Source of the DNA: Microtetraspora fusca
Lineage (GTDB): Bacteria > Actinomycetota > Actinomycetes > Streptosporangiales > Streptosporangiaceae
DNA length: 64,000 bases
Assembly (NCBI RefSeq): GCF_001570365.1
Contig: NZ_BBYK01000056.1
Location: 62,001 to 126,000, forward strand
Reading direction: 5' to 3'
A program made the translations under genes and the position numbers. Under the pieces are notes generated by a model. The model ran no database searches. It saw nothing but the letters and a program-made list of their open reading frames with translations, and was not told where the DNA came from. This document shows positions 42,279 through 51,240 of this stretch, piece after piece (within the stretch, counting starts at the first letter, position 1; every line of letters starts with the position of its first letter).

Positions 42279-42644
42279 GCCCGTATGTCCGAAGCCCGAT
42301 GCCGTATAGATAGCAGTTGATCAGGGTCTTTGCTGGGCGGCCGACGGTGTGGACAAGAGTGTGACGGTCGGTGGACCCGCGTACCGGCGGTGCGCGACTT
42401 GGTGGAGGGTTCGGGGCCAGGAGGCGTCGGCTGGCTCAGGGGAAAGGCCACGCGGTAGGTGACCGAGCGGCGCACGATGCGGACAGTGCCGAGCGACTTG
42501 ATCCTCCAGTCGAGTCAGATGCCGGGGCGGATTCGAGGAGGTGTCGCCGGCCGGCCGGTGCCGTGCCGGTTCCGGGGCGCGGCACCGGTGACGCGGATCG
42601 CCGACCTGTGAGGTCGCGCCCTGCGGCCCCGAGCGTCGGCGCGT

Positions 42645-42660
42645 GGTGCCAATTCATTCC
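42645..42660. promoter_or_regulatory. Palindromic operator copy a (GH18-like gene)
   Basis: Twelve of 16 positions match the palindrome GGAATGAATTCATTCC; the right half AATTCATTCC is perfect. It is centred 89 bases upstream of copy b. Confidence 0.5.
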
Positions 42661-42733
42661 ATTTTTCTCCCTTCACTTCGGGGCTATGGTTTCGCCATCT
42701 CACGGATTCCTGTGTCCGGATATTTCGTCATCC

Positions 42734-42749
42734 GGCATTAATTCATTCC
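42734..42749. promoter_or_regulatory. Palindromic operator copy b (GH18-like gene)
   Basis: Fourteen of 16 positions match GGAATGAATTCATTCC. It ends just before the ribosome binding site GGAGGTGA (42753-42760) of the GH18-like gene, so binding would block transcription. Confidence 0.7.
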
Positions 42750-42767
42750 TGTGGAGGTGACTTTCCT

Positions 42768-44975
42768 GTGCCTTCTGGCCTTATGAGGATCGCCGGGGCG
42801 CTCGTGCTCGCCCTGGCGACTGTGCCGGCGGTCGCGGTCGCCGCTCAGGCGGCGGAGCCGCCGTCGGTGGTGATCGATTCATCCGAGACCGCGCCCGGCG
42901 TCGTACGGCTCGCCGGCCGGTTCACCGCGGCGTACGACGTGAACGTCGTGGTGAACGGCGAGCGGATCGAGCGTGCCAGGGTGAACGACCCGGACGCCGA
43001 CGACAACGGGACGTGGTCCTACGACCTGGACACGAGCGACATCGACGGCGAGATCGAGGTCTACGCCAAGGCCACGGTGGCGGAGACGCGGTACGGCACC
43101 TGGTCGCAGCCGCTGCGGCTCACGGTCGACAACCCGCGGGCCAGGTCGCCGAAGGTGTCGATCGCCGAACCGGCCGACGGGGCCCGGCTGACCCGGCCCA
43201 CACCCGTACGGGTGAAGGTCGCCGGAAATGACGTGCGCTCGGTGCGGGTCCGGATCAACGGCGGTCCCTGGCAGCGCGCATCCGGCGCGGCCGGGCGGTA
43301 CGTCGTCCTGGTGAACCCGGCGAAGTACGGCGACGTCATGGCGAGCCTGGAGGCGGAGGCGGTCGACGCGCGCGGCCACGTGTCCCGGTCGGCCAGCACC
43401 TACGTGGCGTTCGGCGCGGCGAAGAAGGAGCGCCCGGAGCGGCACCGGCAGGACCGGGCGATGTGGATCTGGGAGAAGGCCTCCTACAACCTGGTGCTCA
43501 ACGCCGGGTCCCGCCGCCTGCTGGAGACCGTCCTCGCGCCCGGCTCGACGATGTACCTGGGCGTGGACACGTACGCCGGGCGCGACATGATCGAGGACGC
43601 GCGTCCGCAGCTGCGCGACCTCGTCGCCTGGGCGCACGGCCGGGGGATGAAGGTGCACGCCACGGTGGCCGGCGGAACGCGGCCGCCCTACCTCGGGGCG
43701 CTCTCCCGCTACCGCGACCGGGCCGTCCGGGAGATGGAGCGGGTGCTCGACTACAACCTCTCGTCGGCGCCGGCCGAGCGTTTCGACGGGATCAACGTGG
43801 ACATCGAGCCCTACATCCTGCCGTGGTTCAACAGCGCCAAGCCGGACGTGCAGGTCCAGTGGCTGGACACGCTGCGCGCGATGATCGCCCGCCGGGACGT
43901 GTCCGGGCAGCCGCTGCTGTTCGGCCCCGCCGTGCCCCGCTGGCTGGACACCTCCGCCTGCTGCACGGACATCACGTACGGCGGGACCACCCGCACGATG
44001 GCCGAGCACATCCAGGACATGACGGACTACATCGCGATCATGGACTACCGGGACCAGGCGGACGGCTCCGCGGGGATCATCGCGCAGGCCGCCGACGAGA
44101 TCGCGTACGCTGAGCGGATCGGCAAGCCGGAGTCGGTGGTGGTCGGGGTGGAGACCCTCGACATCGCGACCAGCGGCGACCCGTCCAGCATCACCTTCCG
44201 TGAAGAGGGCAGGGACGTTTTGGAGACCGAGCTGGCGAAGGTCTACCAGGCGTTCTCCGGCAGCCCCGCCTTCGCCGGGGTGGCGCTGCACCACTACGAC
44301 TCCTACCGGGAGCTGCCCACGGTGTGGGGCGCGTCCGCGCGGTGGCCCGACCTGCCCGCCGACTCCGGCCCGCCCACGGGCGTCGAGTCGCCGCCGAAGG
44401 CCGTCGCGTTCGACCACGCCACCGTCGATCTGACGTACGGGCGCGCGTACGACGACACCGAGGTCGAGTTCTACGAGGTGCACCGATCGACGGATCCGCG
44501 CTTCACGCCGGGGCCGGGCACCGTCGCCGGGCGGGCGCGCGGCCTGACCTACACCGACGCCGGACTGCTGCCCGGCACCACGTACACGTACCGGATAGTG
44601 CCGGTGGACGTGGCGGGACACCGCGGCCCCGCCTCCGCCCCGGTCACCGTGACGACCGGGACCACCGACCTGCGCCCGATGGTGGTGGAGTCGATGGCCG
44701 TCACGCTGGAGGGCGGCGCGGCGCGGGTGCGGCTGCGCGTCGTCGACAAGGAGACCGGGCGGCCGGTGGCCGCGACCGTGCGCGGCCGGTTCACCTTCTC
44801 CGGGGGACGGTACGTGACGGTGACGGCGGACGCCGACGGCCGGGCCACGGCGACGTCCGAGGGATTGAAACTGCCGACGGGCGAGATCGGCTTCGCCGGC
44901 CACCGGCTGACCGCCCCCGGCCACTACTGGGCCGCCGCCTACGACCGGGACCGGGAGGTCACCGCCCGCTGGTGA
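42768..44975 (+). CDS. Secreted GH18-like glycoside hydrolase with Ig/FN3 modules
   Basis: 735-residue exported protein. Signal peptide MRIAGALVLALATVPAVAVA is followed by two Ig-like domains (to about residue 215) and a TIM-barrel domain at about 220-545. Strand 4 carries FDGINVDIEPY, the GH18 DxxDxDxE pattern with Asn in place of the middle Asp and Glu347 as likely acid. An FN3 domain (about 555-625) and a C-terminal beta domain follow. GH18 enzymes cleave beta-1,4 links next to N-acetylglucosamine, which fits the intracellular GH20 in the same locus. Start GTG 42768 lies seven bases after GGAGGTGA. Two operator copies upstream place it under the GntR-type regulator. The exact substrate is unknown. 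Confidence 0.75.
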   Translation: MPSGLMRIAGALVLALATVPAVAVAAQAAEPPSVVIDSSETAPGVVRLAGRFTAAYDVNVVVNGERIERARVNDPDADDNGTWSYDLDTSDIDGEIEVYAKATVAETRYGTWSQPLRLTVDNPRARSPKVSIAEPADGARLTRPTPVRVKVAGNDVRSVRVRINGGPWQRASGAAGRYVVLVNPAKYGDVMASLEAEAVDARGHVSRSASTYVAFGAAKKERPERHRQDRAMWIWEKASYNLVLNAGSRRLLETVLAPGSTMYLGVDTYAGRDMIEDARPQLRDLVAWAHGRGMKVHATVAGGTRPPYLGALSRYRDRAVREMERVLDYNLSSAPAERFDGINVDIEPYILPWFNSAKPDVQVQWLDTLRAMIARRDVSGQPLLFGPAVPRWLDTSACCTDITYGGTTRTMAEHIQDMTDYIAIMDYRDQADGSAGIIAQAADEIAYAERIGKPESVVVGVETLDIATSGDPSSITFREEGRDVLETELAKVYQAFSGSPAFAGVALHHYDSYRELPTVWGASARWPDLPADSGPPTGVESPPKAVAFDHATVDLTYGRAYDDTEVEFYEVHRSTDPRFTPGPGTVAGRARGLTYTDAGLLPGTTYTYRIVPVDVAGHRGPASAPVTVTTGTTDLRPMVVESMAVTLEGGAARVRLRVVDKETGRPVAATVRGRFTFSGGRYVTVTADADGRATATSEGLKLPTGEIGFAGHRLTAPGHYWAAAYDRDREVTARW

Positions 44976-44984
44976 TTCGCTTCC

Positions 44985-45012
44985 CGCGGCCTCCCCGCAG
45001 CGGGAGGCCGCG
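44985..45012 (+). terminator. Hairpin after the GH18-like gene (first of two)
   Basis: A perfect 11-base-pair stem (44985-44995 with 45002-45012, CGCGGCCTCCC arm) with a six-base loop, ten bases after the stop. Confidence 0.65.
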
Positions 45013-45078
45013 ACCCACAGATGATCGGAGCTGACCGACGGCCGGAGCTGACCGTCCGCCGGTGACCCTCGCCTGTCC

Positions 45079-45107
45079 AGGGCCGCCTCCCCGCCGGAGG
45101 CGGCCCT
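45079..45107 (+). terminator. Hairpin after the GH18-like gene (second)
   Basis: A perfect 12-base-pair stem (AGGGCCGCCTCC at 45079-45090 with 45096-45107) and a five-base loop, followed by TTC. It insulates the regulator operon from the GH18-like gene. Confidence 0.8.
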
Positions 45108-45124
45108 TTCCTGTGCCGGTCATT

Positions 45125-45140
45125 GGGATAAATTCATTCC
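45125..45140. promoter_or_regulatory. Palindromic operator copy c (regulator gene)
   Basis: GGGATAAATTCATTCC matches the palindrome at 14 of 16 positions. It lies about 45 bases upstream of TTGACA (45173-45178), a possible -35. Confidence 0.7.
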
Positions 45141-45208
45141 GTTTAACCGCGAAATATGGGGTGAATTTAGGATTGACATTACGGACATATGGCGAGAAGA
45201 ATCCCGTT

Positions 45209-46342
45209 ATGGAGCCACCTGATGGAATGAATTCCCTCCCAAGGGGACGGCGATTCCGCACCCTGGCCGCACGCCTGCGGCAGGAGATCGTGCAGGGTCG
45301 CTGGCCGGTCGGCGGCAGGCTGCCGACCGAGGCCGAGCTGGCGCAGACCTACTCGGTCGGGGTGAACACGGTGCGCCGCGCGGTCGACCTCCTGGTCGAG
45401 GAGGGGCTCGTCCGGCGGCGGCAGGGGTCGGGCACGTTCGTGACCGCCTCCGCCACCACGGGGGCCAGGCCGCGCCTCATCGGCGCGCTCGTTCCGTCGA
45501 ACACCTACTACTTCCCCCAGGTCGTCCAGGGCATCGAGCGGGCGGCCACCGCCGCCGGCGTCCAGCTCGTGCTCGCGTGCTCCAACTACGACCCCGGCGT
45601 CGAGCTCGCGCAGATCCAGCAGCTCGTCGACGTCGGGGTCGCGGGCCTGCTGCTGGTGCCCAACCTGCACCTCGCCGCGGACCCCGCCGCGCACCTGGCC
45701 CGGCTGCGCGAGCTGCCCGTGCCGTACGTGCTGGTGGAGCGGAGGCCGTCCGACCCCCGCCCGGCCGACCCCACCTCCTACGTCTGCACGGACGTGCACG
45801 GGGGCGGCTACGCCGCGGTCCAGCACCTGAGCGGGCTCGGCCGCGGCCGGATCGGCTACCTCGGCCGGATCGGCACCGCCACGTCCGAGCAGGTCTTCGC
45901 CGGGTACCGCCAGGCCGTGGCCGACCTCGGACTGCCGGAGATCCCGGAGGCCGTGGCCCGGCAGCCCGTCTGGACCGGCAACGACATGCTCGCGTTCGCC
46001 AACGCCTGCGTCACCCACAAGGTCCGCGCGGTGGTGTGCCTCGGTGACCGCGAGGCGACCGCGCTCCTGCCTTACCTGCGCCGGGTCGGCCTGAACGTCC
46101 CGGACGACGTCGCCGTCGTCGCCTACGACGACGAGGTCGCCGACCTGTCCGAGGTGCCGCTCACCGCCGTCTCCCCGCCCAAGGCGGAGGTCGGGCGCAT
46201 GGCCACGGAGCTCCTGCTCCGCCGGATCGAGCTCGGCTCCGTCGCTCCCGTCTGCCGCGTCGTGCTGCAGCCCCGCCTGGCCGTACGGGCCTCCTGTGGC
46301 GCCGCCTCCGGCAGCCTCGTCGAGGTCCGCGTCCCCATGTGA
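45209..46342 (+). CDS. GntR-LacI hybrid transcriptional regulator of the carbohydrate locus
   Basis: 377-residue regulator built like AraR of Bacillus. The N-terminal GntR winged helix (about 10-75) reads LRQEIVQGRWPVGGRLPTE and VNTVRRAVDLLVEEGLVRR; the C-terminal LacI-type periplasmic-binding fold (about 88-360) reads GALVPSNTYYFPQVVQGIE, then VVCLGDREATALLPYLRRV and VAVVAYDDEVA. It should bind a sugar and release DNA. The start is ATG 45209 with GAGAAG upstream; ATG 45227 is an alternative. Palindromic sites flank its own start, indicating autoregulation. The sugar transporter and enzyme genes follow in the same direction with no further operator, so they are probably co-transcribed. Confidence 0.88.
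   Translation: MEPPDGMNSLPRGRRFRTLAARLRQEIVQGRWPVGGRLPTEAELAQTYSVGVNTVRRAVDLLVEEGLVRRRQGSGTFVTASATTGARPRLIGALVPSNTYYFPQVVQGIERAATAAGVQLVLACSNYDPGVELAQIQQLVDVGVAGLLLVPNLHLAADPAAHLARLRELPVPYVLVERRPSDPRPADPTSYVCTDVHGGGYAAVQHLSGLGRGRIGYLGRIGTATSEQVFAGYRQAVADLGLPEIPEAVARQPVWTGNDMLAFANACVTHKVRAVVCLGDREATALLPYLRRVGLNVPDDVAVVAYDDEVADLSEVPLTAVSPPKAEVGRMATELLLRRIELGSVAPVCRVVLQPRLAVRASCGAASGSLVEVRVPM
45224..45239. promoter_or_regulatory. Palindromic operator copy d (within the regulator start region)
   Basis: GGAATGAATTCCCTCC matches the palindrome at 14 of 16 positions. It covers the second in-frame ATG (45227) of the regulator gene, 99 bases from copy c. Confidence 0.6.
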
Positions 46343-46393
46343 CGCCGGCCGCGTCTTCCTCACCCCCTTCCCCCCTTCCTGCTGGAGGTCCTC

Positions 46394-47683
46394 ATGAGAG
46401 TGCGCATGCTCGCCGCCGCGGCGGTGGCCGTCCTGACCGTCGGCGGCACGGCCGCGTGCGGCGGCTCCGCCGACGACTCGGGAGCGGTCACGCTGAAGCT
46501 CGGCTTCTACGCCGCCGCCGGTGACCCGGCCGACACGACCATGCGCGAGCTCGTCAAGGAGTTCACGGCCGCCAACCCGTCGATCAAGGTCGAGCTTGAG
46601 GTCGCGCCGTACGTCAAGTTCTTCGAGCGGCTGCGCACCCAGATCGCCGGCGGCCAGGCGCCGCAGGTGTGGCTGTCGGACGGCGTACTCGTGCAGGAGT
46701 TCGCCGCGCGCGGCGCCCTCGCCGACCTGACCGACCGGGTCAAGACCGTGAACGCCGACGACTACTCCGGCATCGAGCTGAACCGGGACGCCAAGGGCCG
46801 GATCTACGGCTTCCCGCAGGGCGCCCAGACGCCGGTGCTGTTCTACAACAAGAAGCTGTTCGCCGACGCCAAGGTCGCCGAGCCGACGGCCGACTGGACG
46901 TACGACGACCTGGCCGCGGCGGCGAAGAAGCTGACCACGGACACGAACGGCGACGGCAAGCCGGACACGTACGGCTTCCGCGCCTACTCGCCGGGCTTCA
47001 CCGAGAGCTGGTGGCCGATCATCAAGGCGTTCGGCGGCGACATCGTCACCGACGGCAACCGCAAGGTGGTCGTGGACAGCCAGCAGTCGAAGGCCGCGCT
47101 CGACTGGATGCTCGGCGCGATGGGCAAGGACGGGTTCGCCCCCGACTACGCGACCACCGAGGGCCTCGGCAAGGGCGTCGTGCACACGCTGTTCGCCACC
47201 GGCCGGGTCGCCATGTCGTACGGCATCTACGCCCGCAGCCTGCCCGCGACCACCGCGGGCGTCGACTTCGGGGTGGCGCCGATGCCGAAGGGCCCGGCCG
47301 GCCGCGGCAACGTCGCGATCGTCAACTCGTGGGTGGTCAACAAGACGGCCTCGGCGGCGCAGGCCGACGCGGCGTGGAAGTGGATCACCTTCTTCTCCGG
47401 CGAGGGCCCGCAGCGCAAGTGGGCCGAGCTGGGCGAGGCGATCCCGATCAACAAGAAGGTCGCCTCCACGGCCCTGCCCGCCGACCGCCATGCCTTCCTC
47501 GACTCGCTCGACGCGGCCACCGACCTCGGCGTCAACGCCGTGTGGTCGGAGTACACCGAGGCCCTGTCCAAGCGGATCAACGAGGCGCTGTCCGGAGCCA
47601 CGCCCGTGGACACGGCGCTCACGGCCGGGCAGAAGGACGCCCAGGAGGTCATCGACCGCTTCTACGCGGGGCAGACGCAGTGA
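46394..47683 (+). CDS. Sugar ABC transporter substrate-binding lipoprotein
   Basis: 429-residue family 1 solute-binding protein, anchored outside the membrane. The lipoprotein signal ends in the lipobox GTAAC (Cys22). The mature chain has LREL-type opening (TMRELVKEFTAANPSIKVELE, residues 50-70 in family form), GFPQGAQTPVLFYNKKLFADA and VAMSYGIYARSLPATTAGVDF, as in binding proteins for oligosaccharides. GGAGG precedes the ATG. Its stop overlaps the first permease start. The ligand is likely a hexosaminide-containing sugar, inferred from the GH18-like and GH20 genes. Confidence 0.92.
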   Translation: MRVRMLAAAAVAVLTVGGTAACGGSADDSGAVTLKLGFYAAAGDPADTTMRELVKEFTAANPSIKVELEVAPYVKFFERLRTQIAGGQAPQVWLSDGVLVQEFAARGALADLTDRVKTVNADDYSGIELNRDAKGRIYGFPQGAQTPVLFYNKKLFADAKVAEPTADWTYDDLAAAAKKLTTDTNGDGKPDTYGFRAYSPGFTESWWPIIKAFGGDIVTDGNRKVVVDSQQSKAALDWMLGAMGKDGFAPDYATTEGLGKGVVHTLFATGRVAMSYGIYARSLPATTAGVDFGVAPMPKGPAGRGNVAIVNSWVVNKTASAAQADAAWKWITFFSGEGPQRKWAELGEAIPINKKVASTALPADRHAFLDSLDAATDLGVNAVWSEYTEALSKRINEALSGATPVDTALTAGQKDAQEVIDRFYAGQTQ

Positions 47684-48630
47684 CCGTGCTCACCGGAAGA
47701 GCCGGGAAGGCCGGGAAGGCCGGGAAGACGGCCGCCGACCGGCGGCCGTCCGCCCGCAAACGGCTCGCGGGGGAGCGGGCCTGGGCGATCGGCTTCGCCT
47801 CGCCCTACCTGCTCCACCTGGTCGCGCTGGCCGCCTGGCCGCTGCTCGCCTCGCTGTGGTTCAGCATGACGGACTACGACCTGGTCTCCTCGCCGAAGTT
47901 CATCGGGTTCGACAACTTCGTCCGGATGTTCAACGACGGCCTCTTCTGGCGGACGCTCGGCAACACGGCGTACTTCGCGGTGCTGTTCGTGCCGACCCAG
48001 ACCGCCCTGGCCCTGGGCCTGGCGATCGCGCTCAACCAGCGGCTGCGCGGCATGGCCCTGTTCCGCGCTGCCTACTTCGTCCCGGTCGTCTCGTCGTGGG
48101 TGGTCGTCGCGTACGTCGCCGACGCCGTCTTCAACCCGCAGACCGGCCTCGCCAACCAGGTGCTCGACTTCTTCGGGCTGCCGGCCGAGAACTGGCTGCA
48201 GGACCCGGCGCTGGTCATCCCCACGCTCGCGGCGGTCGCGGTGTGGAAGGGCGTCGGCTACATGATGGTGCTCTTCCTCGCCGGCCTGCAGGCCATCCCG
48301 GAGGAGCGCTACGAGGCGGCGAAGATCGACGGCGCGTCGGCGTGGAACCGGTTCCGCTACATCACCCTGCCCGGCATCTCCGGCACCACGTTCCTGGTGC
48401 TGGTGCTCACCTCGATCGAGACGCTGCAGTCGTTCGAGCAGGTCTTCGTGATGACCGACGGCGGTCCGCACGGGGCGAGCGAGCTGACCGTGCTCCACCT
48501 CTACCGGCAGGGATTCCAGTTCTTCCAGATGGGCTACGCCTCGGCCATCGCGTGGGTGCTGTTCGTGCTCGTCCTCGCGCTCACCCTGGTGCAGTTCCGG
48601 CTCCAGCGCAGGTGGGTGCACTATGCGTAA
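47680..48630 (+). CDS. Sugar ABC transporter permease (MalF type)
   Basis: 316-residue inner-membrane permease with six helices after a basic cytoplasmic tail containing GRAGKAGKAGK. The EAA loop that contacts the ATPase is EERYEAAKIDGASAWNRF. GTG 47680 overlaps the binding-protein stop (GTGA). It forms the channel with the next gene product. No ATPase gene is in the operon; transporters of this class commonly share an MsiK-type ATPase encoded elsewhere. Confidence 0.92.
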   Translation: MTVLTGRAGKAGKAGKTAADRRPSARKRLAGERAWAIGFASPYLLHLVALAAWPLLASLWFSMTDYDLVSSPKFIGFDNFVRMFNDGLFWRTLGNTAYFAVLFVPTQTALALGLAIALNQRLRGMALFRAAYFVPVVSSWVVVAYVADAVFNPQTGLANQVLDFFGLPAENWLQDPALVIPTLAAVAVWKGVGYMMVLFLAGLQAIPEERYEAAKIDGASAWNRFRYITLPGISGTTFLVLVLTSIETLQSFEQVFVMTDGGPHGASELTVLHLYRQGFQFFQMGYASAIAWVLFVLVLALTLVQFRLQRRWVHYA

Positions 48631-49435
48631 GACCCTCTCCTACGTCCTGGTCACGGCGGGCGCGCTGGTCATGCTGGTGCCGTTCGTGGCCGCGCTCAGC
48701 AACTCGCTCAAGAGCTTCGCGCAGTACATCCAGGTGCCGCCGACGTGGATCCCCGACCCGATCCAGTGGGACAACTACGTGGAGGTGTGGCGGCGCACCC
48801 CGTTCGGGCTCTATCTGGTCAACAGCCTGGTGATCGCGGTCCTCGCCGTGGCCGGCAACGTGCTGACCAGCGCGGTGGTCGGCCACGCCCTGGCCCGGAT
48901 GCGGCTGCCGGGCCGGCAGGCGCTGCTCACCATGGCGCTCGGGACCATGATGCTGCCGACCGTCATCACGATCGTGCCGAACTTCCTGCTGTTCCGCTCG
49001 CTGGGCTGGCTGGACACCCTGCTGCCGCTCATCGTGCCGTACTGGCTGGCCACGCCCATCGGGATCTTCCTGATGCGGCAGACCTTCCTCGGCATCCCGA
49101 AGGACTTCGAGGAGGCCGCGAGCCTCGACGGCGCCAACCCCTGGCAGGTGTTCTGGCGGATCCACGTGCCGCTGGCCAAGCCGGCGCTGGCCACGCTCGC
49201 GGTCTTCACGTTCACGACCTCGTGGAAGGCCGTGCTGGAGCCCACCATCTACCTCACCTCGCCGGAGAACTACACGCTGCCGGTCGGCGTGCTGAGCCTG
49301 AAGGGCCAGTTCGTCGGGAACGACCAGCTCGTCACGGCGGCCGCGATGATGAGCCTGCTGCCGATGCTGGTCGTGTTCGTCCTGGCCCAGCGCTATTTCG
49401 TCCGCGGAACCATGTCCGCGGGACTCAAGGGCTGA
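48623..49435 (+). CDS. Sugar ABC transporter permease (MalG type)
   Basis: 270-residue permease with six helices. It starts with LSYVLVTAGALVMLVPFVAAL, has a DPIQWDNYVEVWRRTPFGLYL extracytoplasmic part (residues 38-58) and the EAA loop KDFEEAASLDGANPW. The ATG overlaps the previous gene by eight bases. It completes the sugar importer. Confidence 0.92.
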   Translation: MRKTLSYVLVTAGALVMLVPFVAALSNSLKSFAQYIQVPPTWIPDPIQWDNYVEVWRRTPFGLYLVNSLVIAVLAVAGNVLTSAVVGHALARMRLPGRQALLTMALGTMMLPTVITIVPNFLLFRSLGWLDTLLPLIVPYWLATPIGIFLMRQTFLGIPKDFEEAASLDGANPWQVFWRIHVPLAKPALATLAVFTFTTSWKAVLEPTIYLTSPENYTLPVGVLSLKGQFVGNDQLVTAAAMMSLLPMLVVFVLAQRYFVRGTMSAGLKG

Positions 49436-49465
49436 AGCGCCCCCATCCCTATCGGAAAGGAAATC

Positions 49466-50473
49466 GTGACCACATCATCCGGGCTGCGCCTGGGCGTCAT
49501 CGGCGCGGGCACCATCGCGGAGTTCCACGTGGCCGCCGCCCGCCGGACGGCCGGACGGGCCAACGTCGTCGCGGTGTGCGACGTGCGGGCCGAGGCGGCG
49601 GAGAAGCTGGCCGCCGAGGCCGGGGCCCGCGCCTTCACCGACCACCAGGCGATGATCGACGCGGGCGGCCTCGACGCCGTCGTGATCACCGTCCCGCACG
49701 CCCTGCACGCCCCGATCACCCTGGACGCGGCCGCGGCCGGGCTGCACGTCCTGCTGGAGAAGCCGATCGCCACCACGCGTGAGGACGCGATCCGCATGAT
49801 CGACGCCTGCCGCGCGGCCGGTGTCGTGTTCGCGGTCGGGCACGTCCTGCGCTTCGTCCCGACGCTGCGCGCCGCGGCCGCCTACCTCGCCTCCGGCGAG
49901 ATCGGCGGCGTCGTGGTGGCCTCGGAGCGGCGTACCGCCGACTACGCCGACCCCGCGCGGCCCCGCTGGTTCCTCGACGCGGGCATGGCCGGCGGCGGCA
50001 TCGTGCTCAACGTCGGCACCCACAGCATCGACAAGCTCCAGATGCTCGTCGGCTCGCCGATCGTCGAGGTCACCGCCCACACGGCCGCGCCCGAGGGCGG
50101 ATCGGTCGAGACGGAGGCCGTCGCGCTCGCCCGGCACGCCGACGGCACCCGTTCGACGATCTCCGTCACCGGCACCGGCCTGCCGTTCACCGACGAGGCC
50201 GAGATCGTGTGCGGCGAGGGCGCGGTACGGATCAGCCGCGGCGAGGGCGTCTGGTCCTTCCGCAGAGGGGCCGCCTCCCAGGTGGCCGCGCCCGAGCCCG
50301 GCGAGATGGCCGCCGCGTTCGCCGCCCAGCTCGCCGACTTCGCGCGGGCCTGCGCGGAGGGGAGCACGCCCGAGGTCACGCCCGAGTACGCGCTGTCGGT
50401 CCTCGACGTCGCCCTCGCCGTCTACGAGTCATCCCGTCAAGGTTCCACCGTCACAGTGAAGGGACACCTGTGA
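49466..50473 (+). CDS. Gfo/Idh/MocA-family oxidoreductase
   Basis: 335-residue NAD(P)-dependent dehydrogenase. The Rossmann domain starts LGVIGAGTIAEFHVAAAR; the EKP motif is LLEKPIATTREDA, whose Lys is part of the active site; the second domain has GGGIVLNVGTHSIDKLQM with the catalytic Asp/His region. Such enzymes oxidise sugar hydroxyls or sugar lactols. In this locus it may oxidise the monosaccharide released by GH20 to a lactone or keto sugar. GTG 49466 follows AAAGGAAA. It overlaps the next gene (GTGA). Confidence 0.9.
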   Translation: MTTSSGLRLGVIGAGTIAEFHVAAARRTAGRANVVAVCDVRAEAAEKLAAEAGARAFTDHQAMIDAGGLDAVVITVPHALHAPITLDAAAAGLHVLLEKPIATTREDAIRMIDACRAAGVVFAVGHVLRFVPTLRAAAAYLASGEIGGVVVASERRTADYADPARPRWFLDAGMAGGGIVLNVGTHSIDKLQMLVGSPIVEVTAHTAAPEGGSVETEAVALARHADGTRSTISVTGTGLPFTDEAEIVCGEGAVRISRGEGVWSFRRGAASQVAAPEPGEMAAAFAAQLADFARACAEGSTPEVTPEYALSVLDVALAVYESSRQGSTVTVKGHL

Positions 50474-51240
50474 ACCCGCTCGCGTTCAGCACGCTCGGCA
50501 TGCCGGGCGCCCCCGCCGCCGACGTCATCGAGACCGCCTCCCGGTACGGTTGCGCCGGCGTGGAGCTGCGCTGCGCCGACGGCGAGATCGTCGCGCCGGA
50601 CACGCCCACCGCCGAACTGCGCGAGATCGCCCGCGCGTTCTCCGCGGCCGGGGTCGAGATCGTCGCGGTCTGCTCCTACACCCGGGTGGCGCGGCCGGAC
50701 GGCGACCCGGTCGCCGAGGTGCTGCGGCACGTGGAGATCGCCGAGGCCCTCGGCTCGCCGTACGTGCGGGTCTTCGGCGGAGTGGAGGGGCAGGCCGACC
50801 CGGCCGCCGCCGCGACTCGGAGGCTCGCGGAGGTGGCGGAGCGGCTGCCGGACAACGGCGTCGACGTGCTCCTGGAGACCCACGACGTCTTCCTCACCGG
50901 CGAGGCGATCGCCGGGGTCCTCGCCGGTGTCGGCTCGCCGCGGGTTGGCGCGCTGTGGGACGTGGTCAACCCGTGGCGGGCGGGGGAGAGCGCCGCGGCC
51001 ACGGCGGACGTGCTCGCGCCGTACCTGCGGCACGTGCAGATCAAGGACGCGGCGGCGCCCACCGAGCTGGCGCCGGTGCTGCCCGGACGGGGCGCCGTCG
51101 GCGTGGCCGACGTGCTCGCCGAACTCGACCGCATCGGCTACTCCGGATATCTCGCGCTCGAATGGGAACGCGCGTGGTACCCCGACGCGCCGCCCGTCGG
51201 AGAGGCGCTCGCCGCCTTCCGCGAGGTGCTCGGGCGGTGA
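50470..51240 (+). CDS. Sugar phosphate isomerase/epimerase-like TIM-barrel protein
   Basis: 256 residues of the xylose-isomerase-like (AP endonuclease 2) fold. The N-terminal LAFSTLGMPGAPAADVIE, a central LLETHDVFLTGEA and late GALWDVVNPW, HVQIKDA and LALEWERAW supply the metal-binding Glu, Asp, His and Glu expected of the family. It probably isomerises or epimerises a sugar or sugar acid (or opens a keto-lactone). The start is GTG 50470; both ends overlap neighbours by four bases, so it is fully coupled within the operon. Confidence 0.87.
   Translation: MNPLAFSTLGMPGAPAADVIETASRYGCAGVELRCADGEIVAPDTPTAELREIARAFSAAGVEIVAVCSYTRVARPDGDPVAEVLRHVEIAEALGSPYVRVFGGVEGQADPAAAATRRLAEVAERLPDNGVDVLLETHDVFLTGEAIAGVLAGVGSPRVGALWDVVNPWRAGESAAATADVLAPYLRHVQIKDAAAPTELAPVLPGRGAVGVADVLAELDRIGYSGYLALEWERAWYPDAPPVGEALAAFREVLGR

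Larger units (their letters stand above)
42134..42767. other. Long divergent intergenic region
   Basis: It separates the LamG gene (minus) from the GH18-like gene (plus). The ends are AT-richer than the rest of the window. It carries two copies of the GGAATGAATTCATTCC-like palindrome near the plus-strand gene and a candidate promoter for the LamG gene. Short open frames in the middle (42371-42660) have no recognisable protein and no ribosome binding site. Confidence 0.6.

Noticed and set aside
42371-42760. Short plus-strand gene before the GH18-like gene
   Set aside because: Arg/Gly-rich low-complexity translation, no ribosome binding site, and it covers the operator copies.
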